Shown here one piece after another: positions 12,907 to 17,204 of a stretch of 17,204 nt of DNA. The notes beneath the pieces are model-generated. The model was not told the origin of the DNA and ran no database searches. It was given only the letters and a program-made list of their open reading frames with translations. Source of the DNA: Kiritimatiellales bacterium. Lineage in GTDB: Bacteria > Verrucomicrobiota > Kiritimatiellia > Kiritimatiellales > Pontiellaceae. The stretch spans positions 1-17,204 of the forward strand of contig JAIPIO010000037.1 of NCBI GenBank assembly GCA_021734595.1, written 5' to 3'. The position numbers and the translations under genes are program-made. Position 1 is the first letter of the stretch. The number at the start of each line of letters is the position of its first letter.

Positions 12907-13917
12907 ATGATGGGTCTATTAAATAAAAATAAAAAGCATAAGGGGCTGTCGGATCTGGTGGGAATAGATTTCTCATCAACGGCAGTCAAAGTGGTCAGAC
13001 TGAAAAAAAGCCGTACCGGCATTGGTCTGGCAGGACTTGATTTGCTGCCCCCGGTTGACTTCAGTCAGCAATCGGGACGGATCGATTTGCCGCGAAATCT
13101 GTGCCCGCATTACGGCTGTCTGGCCTATTCGAGCGAAGATACCGTGGTTCGTCTTATCAATGCATCGCCGACAGCCGGTTCGGAAGTGCTCCCTGAGGAG
13201 CAGATCCGGGAACTGTTGAATGTGGGTGAAGAATACCGTGCGTCAGCCGTATTGGTGAACAAGGGTAAAGGCCGGCAGGACTCCGGCTTCCTCGCTGCGG
13301 CGATCCCGGAAGACGACGCGCGTTTCCTCTTCAATATGTTTCCTTCCGGCCCGCCGGCACCCCTGTCCATCGAAGTGTCGGGACTCGCATCCATCACCGC
13401 TTTTCTGCATGCCCGCAGCGAGGAATGCGGCAACGAGTCGGTTTGCCTGATTGAGTCCGGGGACCAGGTGAGTTACTTCGCGTTTATCAACAGGGGGGTC
13501 ATTTCCCTCGTTGGAAGATATGGCTTCGGGGGCAGAATGCTGCGCCACAAAATTGTGGAAGAGCTGGGTGTGGACGACGAACTTGCCGGCACGATTCTTT
13601 CCGATCAATCCATCAATATTGCGGCCACGATCCTTGATGTCATGAACCCGTTCCTTAAGCAGCTGGCCATCTCGCGGGATTTCATGGAGCGCCATCAGAA
13701 AAGCAAAGTGACGAAAGTATATGCCTCCGGCGGCACTAGTCTGCTTCCGCATTGGAAGGAAATTGTTCAGCAGGAACTTCAGATTGAAGCGGTTTCATGG
13801 AATCCCTTTGAAAACATCCAGATTGAACAGGATGTCTTTCCTTCGAATCTGGTGGGCCAGGAGGCGCGTTTTGCAGCGGCAGTTGGAGCAGCTATTGGAG
13901 GATTGCAGGAATCATGA
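12907..13917 (+). CDS. pilM: Type IV pilus actin-like protein PilM
   Basis: This 336-residue cytoplasmic protein has the FtsA/PilM actin-like fold. The first phosphate loop is seen as LVGIDFSSTAVKVVRL (17-32). The Ser/Asp-containing ESGDQVSYFAFINRG region is in the middle. The last nucleotide loop is VYASGGTSLLPHW, followed by the Ala/Gly-rich end (AAAVGAAIGGL). PilM binds ATP and recruits the N-terminus of PilN to build the alignment ring on the inside of the inner membrane. The ATG at 12907, or the next codon, is the start, with only a weak ribosome site. An in-frame stop at 12889 rules out an earlier start. It overlaps pilN by ATGA, so translation is coupled. It heads the pilM-N-O-P-Q set. 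Confidence 0.93.
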   Translation: MMGLLNKNKKHKGLSDLVGIDFSSTAVKVVRLKKSRTGIGLAGLDLLPPVDFSQQSGRIDLPRNLCPHYGCLAYSSEDTVVRLINASPTAGSEVLPEEQIRELLNVGEEYRASAVLVNKGKGRQDSGFLAAAIPEDDARFLFNMFPSGPPAPLSIEVSGLASITAFLHARSEECGNESVCLIESGDQVSYFAFINRGVISLVGRYGFGGRMLRHKIVEELGVDDELAGTILSDQSINIAATILDVMNPFLKQLAISRDFMERHQKSKVTKVYASGGTSLLPHWKEIVQQELQIEAVSWNPFENIQIEQDVFPSNLVGQEARFAAAVGAAIGGLQES

Positions 13918-14561
13918 AATACACACGGGTTAATCTCATACGGAAGGCGGAACTGCGTTATCAGGGCGCGGTGGGCGGGCGGTTCCTGCTAGTCTGCTTC
14001 GTGGTAACACCGATTATTCTTATTGCCATGCTCAGCGGCATTAAACTTATGCAGTACAGCGAGGTTCAGAGCAGCCTGAAGAGCAACCAGCAATTGTGGT
14101 CGGAACTCAAACCGAAGCTGGCGCAGTTCCATAAAGAGAAACGCGGATACGAAGCAAACCGCAAAGCGCTGGTTCTCATTGACGCATGGAAAGGCTCGCA
14201 GATTTCGTGGGATGAAATGTTCGGCAAAATACAGGAGCGTATTCCTGTAACCATTCAAGCCACTCGGCTGTCGATCCGGAGTGAGGGCGGTGCAGGGAGG
14301 TATGCCGAAGCGGAAGAACTGGCGCTTGACTACCGGTTTGAACTGCAGGGGGTTTCCAAGGGAGAAAATGCAGAAGGTGCTGTGATCGCACTGCGGAAAA
14401 ACCTGCTTGAATCAGAACAGCTTTCATCGGTTTTTGATTCGATGAAGCTTGCCTCGATGCGGAAACAGCTCAGCAGCGACGAAGCCATCATCCAACAGTT
14501 TAAACTTGAAGGAACAGGGAAATCAGGAGGCATCATAGATGAAACTCAACGCACTGAGTAA
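13914..14561 (+). CDS. pilN: Type IV pilus assembly protein PilN-like
   Basis: This 215-residue bitopic protein has a short cytoplasmic tail with VNLIRKAE (6-13), a diverged form of the INLLP motif that PilN uses to bind PilM. One membrane helix follows (about 24-46), then a helical, coiled-coil-prone stretch (47-85) and a mixed periplasmic domain. Length, topology and position between pilM and pilO all fit PilN. It starts with the ATG inside the ATGA overlap with pilM. The last part overlaps pilO by 23 bp. Sequence likeness is weak, as is common for PilN, so the call rests largely on layout. Confidence 0.82.
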   Translation: MKYTRVNLIRKAELRYQGAVGGRFLLVCFVVTPIILIAMLSGIKLMQYSEVQSSLKSNQQLWSELKPKLAQFHKEKRGYEANRKALVLIDAWKGSQISWDEMFGKIQERIPVTIQATRLSIRSEGGAGRYAEAEELALDYRFELQGVSKGENAEGAVIALRKNLLESEQLSSVFDSMKLASMRKQLSSDEAIIQQFKLEGTGKSGGIIDETQRTE

Positions 14562-15144
14562 AGAACAGAAACAATACCTGTTTCTCGGGATGGTGGTGGT
14601 TGCAGCAATGCTGGCGGGGATTGTTTTCGGTATCAAAGTAAGTCTCGCCTCCATATCTGTGGCCAAAATGGAACTACAGGATCTTTGTGCAAAAATCGAT
14701 TCCGCTCAGACCACCCTCAAAGACCATGATGTTGTCACCCGCAATTTCACGCAGTCGATAGCCGAGATGAAGGTGCACGTAGCCAGTTCTCCGCCAGTAA
14801 AGAATTATTTCTCATGGGCGGCCGAGCTCGTTTATTCCCAGGCGCGCGCCGCAGGGATAGATGTGGATGCCATTGATGAACTGGCCAATACGGCGCCTGC
14901 CTCGGTGGTGGCGGACGGCGAAAACTCGGATGGGGACAGTGAAGTCAAACCGGTGGAACTGGAGTCCTATTCGCTGCGCGTTGCGGCGCATGGCAGTTAT
15001 GAGAAACTCGTTGAGTTACTGAAACTGCTGGAAAACCGGAACCCGCTTGTCCGCATTACCGGGGTGGATATGAGTACGGGTAAAAGCCCGTTGAAGCACG
15101 ACATACAGATATTTTTGCAATGGCCTTTGATCCGTGGGGAGTAA
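14539..15144 (+). CDS. pilO: Type IV pilus assembly protein PilO-like
   Basis: This 201-residue bitopic protein has a short cytoplasmic tail and one membrane helix (about 13-35). A helical stretch rich in Lys, Asp and Gln (36-85) follows, and then a ferredoxin-like periplasmic domain. Its final part (YSLRVAAHGSYEKLVELLKL...NPLVRITGVDMSTG) is the typical PilO end. PilO pairs with PilN in the inner membrane and sets the geometry between platform and secretin. The ATG at 14539 has a GGAGG ribosome site 8 nt upstream, lying inside the pilN gene. The stop is 4 nt before the next start. Confidence 0.85.
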   Translation: MKLNALSKEQKQYLFLGMVVVAAMLAGIVFGIKVSLASISVAKMELQDLCAKIDSAQTTLKDHDVVTRNFTQSIAEMKVHVASSPPVKNYFSWAAELVYSQARAAGIDVDAIDELANTAPASVVADGENSDGDSEVKPVELESYSLRVAAHGSYEKLVELLKLLENRNPLVRITGVDMSTGKSPLKHDIQIFLQWPLIRGE

Positions 15145-15148
15145 TGTT

Positions 15149-15673
15149 ATGAAACAGCCAAAGACAACAGGAAAAACATGGTCTGGAAACTTCCGAGAAT
15201 GGATTGGATGCAGCATCTGTTTCGTATTGTTGCTATCACCAGCCTTTTCTCAAGATAAGGAAGCTGATGGCACGGATACTGCTAAAACCGAAGCCATGAC
15301 AAAGCAAATTAGAGATCCATTTTGGCCGGTCGGCTTCTATCCAGAAGGTTGGGGCAGGTCGGCTGTCGAAAAGAAGAAGAAAGCCGATCCTGTTGAGCAA
15401 CAGCGGCAGACCATCGTTAGCAAGGGGTGGGATGTGGCCAGGAAAAATATAGTCATTAACGGTATCAGCAGCACGGATGATAATGAGTTTGTTGCGATCA
15501 TTAACAACCATCTCAAATCGGTCGGCGAGATGATTGTGGTTGATACAGGCAATGGGAAATATTTCTGGAGAGTGGCGGCGGTTCAGCCTCCAGGAAGTGT
15601 GAAGCTTCTGCGCGTAAAGGCTGAGGCGTTGGGTAGTGTTTCGGTAAATGTGAAGGATGAGGTGACAAAATGA
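15149..15673 (+). CDS. PilP-like periplasmic protein
   Basis: This 174-residue protein starts at the ATG at 15149, which has GGGGAG 7 nt upstream. The frame is open further up to a GTG at 15134, but that start lacks a ribosome site. The N-terminus has a long polar lead of about 20 residues and a hydrophobic core (22-34) ending AFSQ, which may be a signal peptide or an anchor. The Cys residues do not form a lipobox, unlike the lipoprotein PilP of Pseudomonas. RDPFWP in the early mature part resembles the DPF motif of PilP. A short beta-rich end (about 92-170) has an NGISSTDDNEFVAIINNHLK...WRVAAV pattern like the PilP homology region. It would join PilN/PilO to the secretin. The position before pilQ fits, and ATGA couples the two. 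Confidence 0.72.
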   Translation: MKQPKTTGKTWSGNFREWIGCSICFVLLLSPAFSQDKEADGTDTAKTEAMTKQIRDPFWPVGFYPEGWGRSAVEKKKKADPVEQQRQTIVSKGWDVARKNIVINGISSTDDNEFVAIINNHLKSVGEMIVVDTGNGKYFWRVAAVQPPGSVKLLRVKAEALGSVSVNVKDEVTK

Positions 15674-17204
15674 GAATGATGAAATCAATTTTATTGGTAC
15701 TTGCTGCAGGGGGATTGATGCTCAGCCTGTCAGTTGCCCAGGATACGGACCAAGTACTTGAAAATATGCTCAAGTCCGCTGACGCGGTTGGTAGCGATGC
15801 CGCCGCCGTTGATCCGGTTATTGTTCCGGTCGCTGAGGAACCCTCGCCGGTCGCTGAGGAACTCTCGCCGGTCGCCGAGGAACCCGCGCCGGTCGCCGAG
15901 GAACCCGCGCCGGTCGCCGAGGAACCCGCGCCGGTTGCTGAAGAACCCGTGCCGGTCGTTGTCCCGGAGGGGGAAGCGCTCGCTTCAGTGGTGATCAAAG
16001 CCGAAGAAGCCGCTGAAACTCCGATAACTCCCGCCGAGACGAATATCGCCGCCAAAGAGCTCGTGGCGCTGCTGGAAGCGGAGGACAGTGCAACACTCGA
16101 AGCGGACGCGACAGATGACGCCGTCTTGGAACCGGTTATGGAAGAGATGGCTGTTGAAGACGTCATTTCAATGCCCATGTCCGAAGATGCGGCGATGCAG
16201 CAGATCGAGCAGCTGATTTCCGTTCGGCTGGATAAAGTGGGACTGGAAGAAGCCATTAGCCTTTTCGCCCAGCTTTCCGGTGCCAATATCATTGTCCCGG
16301 AACTGGAAGAAGCCGCCAAGGTTTCTGTGAGCCTGAAAGATGTGGAATGGTATCCGGCGCTGCAGTCGATCCTGGATTCATATGATTATGAGCTCTACAA
16401 AAAAGTTTCCGATTCCGAAGTGTACAGTGTCCGTCGGCGGCCGGAGGGTGCGCCGGAGCCCCAGGTGGTGGAAACCTTCAAGTTGAAATACGCCACGGTA
16501 CCTAACGCAGCCAAACTCATCAAGGAACTGTTGCCGGCCGACGCCAAAATCTCTGAATTTGCTTCCCGCAACATGCTGGTGGTAAAAAGCACGGAGTCCA
16601 ATATCAGCGAAGTGCGCACGGTGCTTGCAACGATTGACGTGGCGCGCGAACAGGTGTTTATCGAAGCTAAATTCCTGGAACTGAACGAAGTGGCGCAGGA
16701 GGATCTGGGCATCGACTGGCAGGTGCTGCAGGCATACAGTGCCGGCACCGTCGGATCGGTTCAGTCGACCAAATCCAGAACGATCACTGACACCGAAAAT
16801 AAAAGCCGCGTAACGGATATCAATGGGCTGAGTTATGAAGAAGTGGATGCTTATAGTGATTTTGGTGAACGGGTGCCCGGTTCCGGGTTGCATCAGCTAA
16901 AGGGAGTCACCCCCACCTACCAGGCCATCAAGGGTGATGTGACCACCGAAGTGTTGACTTCTGTTCTGAGCGCGGATGAATTCCGACTGGTGCTGAGTGC
17001 GCTGGAAGAAAACCAGGGGGTGAATATTGTCTCCAACCCGAAGATTATTGTTGCGAACGAACAAGAAGCAAGCATCGCTATTGTGCGTAAAGAGCCGAAC
17101 ATCCGCCAGGAGCGCAAGGAGAGCCTGAACGACCAGCCGGATCTCGTCACCTGTGAGCTTGATCCCGATGAGCCCTTCTTTGAATACGGCATTAAGCTGA
17201 ACGT
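15670..17204 (+). CDS. pilQ: Type IV pilus secretin PilQ-like (3' end beyond window)
   Basis: The frame opens at ATG 15670 and is still open at the window edge (511 codons seen). It has a signal peptide (MRMMKSILLVLAAGGLMLSLS), then a Pro/Glu-rich linker with six PVAEEPx repeats (residues 53-94) and more acidic, disordered sequence to about 180. An N0 domain (about 184-252, with VGLEEAISLFAQLSGANIIV) and one N1 domain (about 267-323, FKLKYATVPNAAKLI) follow. Then comes the start of the secretin core (REQVFIEAKFLELN, later VSNPKIIVANEQEASI). The product should form the outer-membrane gate for the pilus. PilQ often carries AMIN domains before N0, and here the repeat linker stands in that place. 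A GspD-like function is possible, but the pilM-N-O-P context supports pilQ. The ATG overlaps the upstream stop as ATGA. Confidence 0.92.
   Translation, partial: MRMMKSILLVLAAGGLMLSLSVAQDTDQVLENMLKSADAVGSDAAAVDPVIVPVAEEPSPVAEELSPVAEEPAPVAEEPAPVAEEPAPVAEEPVPVVVPEGEALASVVIKAEEAAETPITPAETNIAAKELVALLEAEDSATLEADATDDAVLEPVMEEMAVEDVISMPMSEDAAMQQIEQLISVRLDKVGLEEAISLFAQLSGANIIVPELEEAAKVSVSLKDVEWYPALQSILDSYDYELYKKVSDSEVYSVRRRPEGAPEPQVVETFKLKYATVPNAAKLIKELLPADAKISEFASRNMLVVKSTESNISEVRTVLATIDVAREQVFIEAKFLELNEVAQEDLGIDWQVLQAYSAGTVGSVQSTKSRTITDTENKSRVTDINGLSYEEVDAYSDFGERVPGSGLHQLKGVTPTYQAIKGDVTTEVLTSVLSADEFRLVLSALEENQGVNIVSNPKIIVANEQEASIAIVRKEPNIRQERKESLNDQPDLVTCELDPDEPFFEYGIKLN
15826..15951 (+). repeat. 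Six 21-bp tandem repeats in the secretin gene
   Basis: The unit encodes Pro-Val-Ala-Glu-Glu-Pro-X. The middle three copies are nearly identical at DNA level (CCGGTCGCCGAGGAACCCGCG-like), while the outer ones differ by a few bases. Copy-number change would keep the frame and alter only the length of the periplasmic linker. The reverse strand is also open and yields a Ser/Ala/Thr/Gly-rich artefact. Confidence 0.92.

Noticed and set aside
15513..16319. 268-codon Ser/Ala/Gly-rich open frame on the - strand
   Set aside because: It is the reverse reading of the PVAEEPA repeats and acidic linker of the secretin gene.

Overview
The window is a type IV pilus (T4P) locus with a pair of tRNA genes at its left end. 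The gene set, the many short dyad repeats and the moderate GC content would fit a Gram-negative member of the PVC group, perhaps Kiritimatiellota or Lentisphaerota. That placement is only an impression from gene order and style. The presence of a secretin, PilP-like and PilO-like proteins does show a double-membrane cell.

Layout. Positions 1-204 hold a phased array of short palindromes. tRNA-Pro(UGG) and tRNA-Arg(UCU) follow on the + strand, and the last 23 bp of the tRNA-Arg region is duplicated 116 bp downstream. On the - strand, running right to left, are pilB (10339-8624), pilC, a PilS-like sensor, a PilR-like sigma-54 activator broken by a poly-C tract, the pilin gene (4540-4211) with a strong terminator, and two overlapping GT-C type membrane glycosyltransferase genes that run up to the tRNA repeat. 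Upstream of pilB lie a 31-bp-phased palindrome array and a 57-residue pilin-like gene. On the + strand are a TPR protein with a stand-alone MshEN/GspE-N-like domain (11262-12077) and, after a convergent GspB-like gene (12116-12709, -), a tightly overlapping pilM-N-O-P-Q set. The last gene (secretin) runs off the right edge.

How it fits together. PilB powers pilus extension on the PilC platform. PilM, PilN, PilO and PilP form the alignment complex that links to the PilQ secretin, and the pilin is the probable fibre subunit. Five sites fit the sigma-54 -24/-12 rule (GG-N10-GC), upstream of pilA, pilB, the mini-pilin, the TPR-MshEN gene and pilM. This suggests the whole locus is a sigma-54 regulon driven by its own PilR-like activator. 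Two things about that regulatory pair are odd. The sensor kinase has an intact H-box but no ATP-binding domain before its stop. The activator is out of frame at a run of eight C residues, which might be an error, a lesion or a slippage switch. No pilT, pilD or further pseudopilin gene is present within the window.

The most unusual material is the phased palindrome family (TTCCA-N4-TTGGAA, at exact 21-bp and 31-bp steps), the mini-pilin with its own sigma-54 promoter, the catalytically incomplete PilS, and the orphan MshEN protein.
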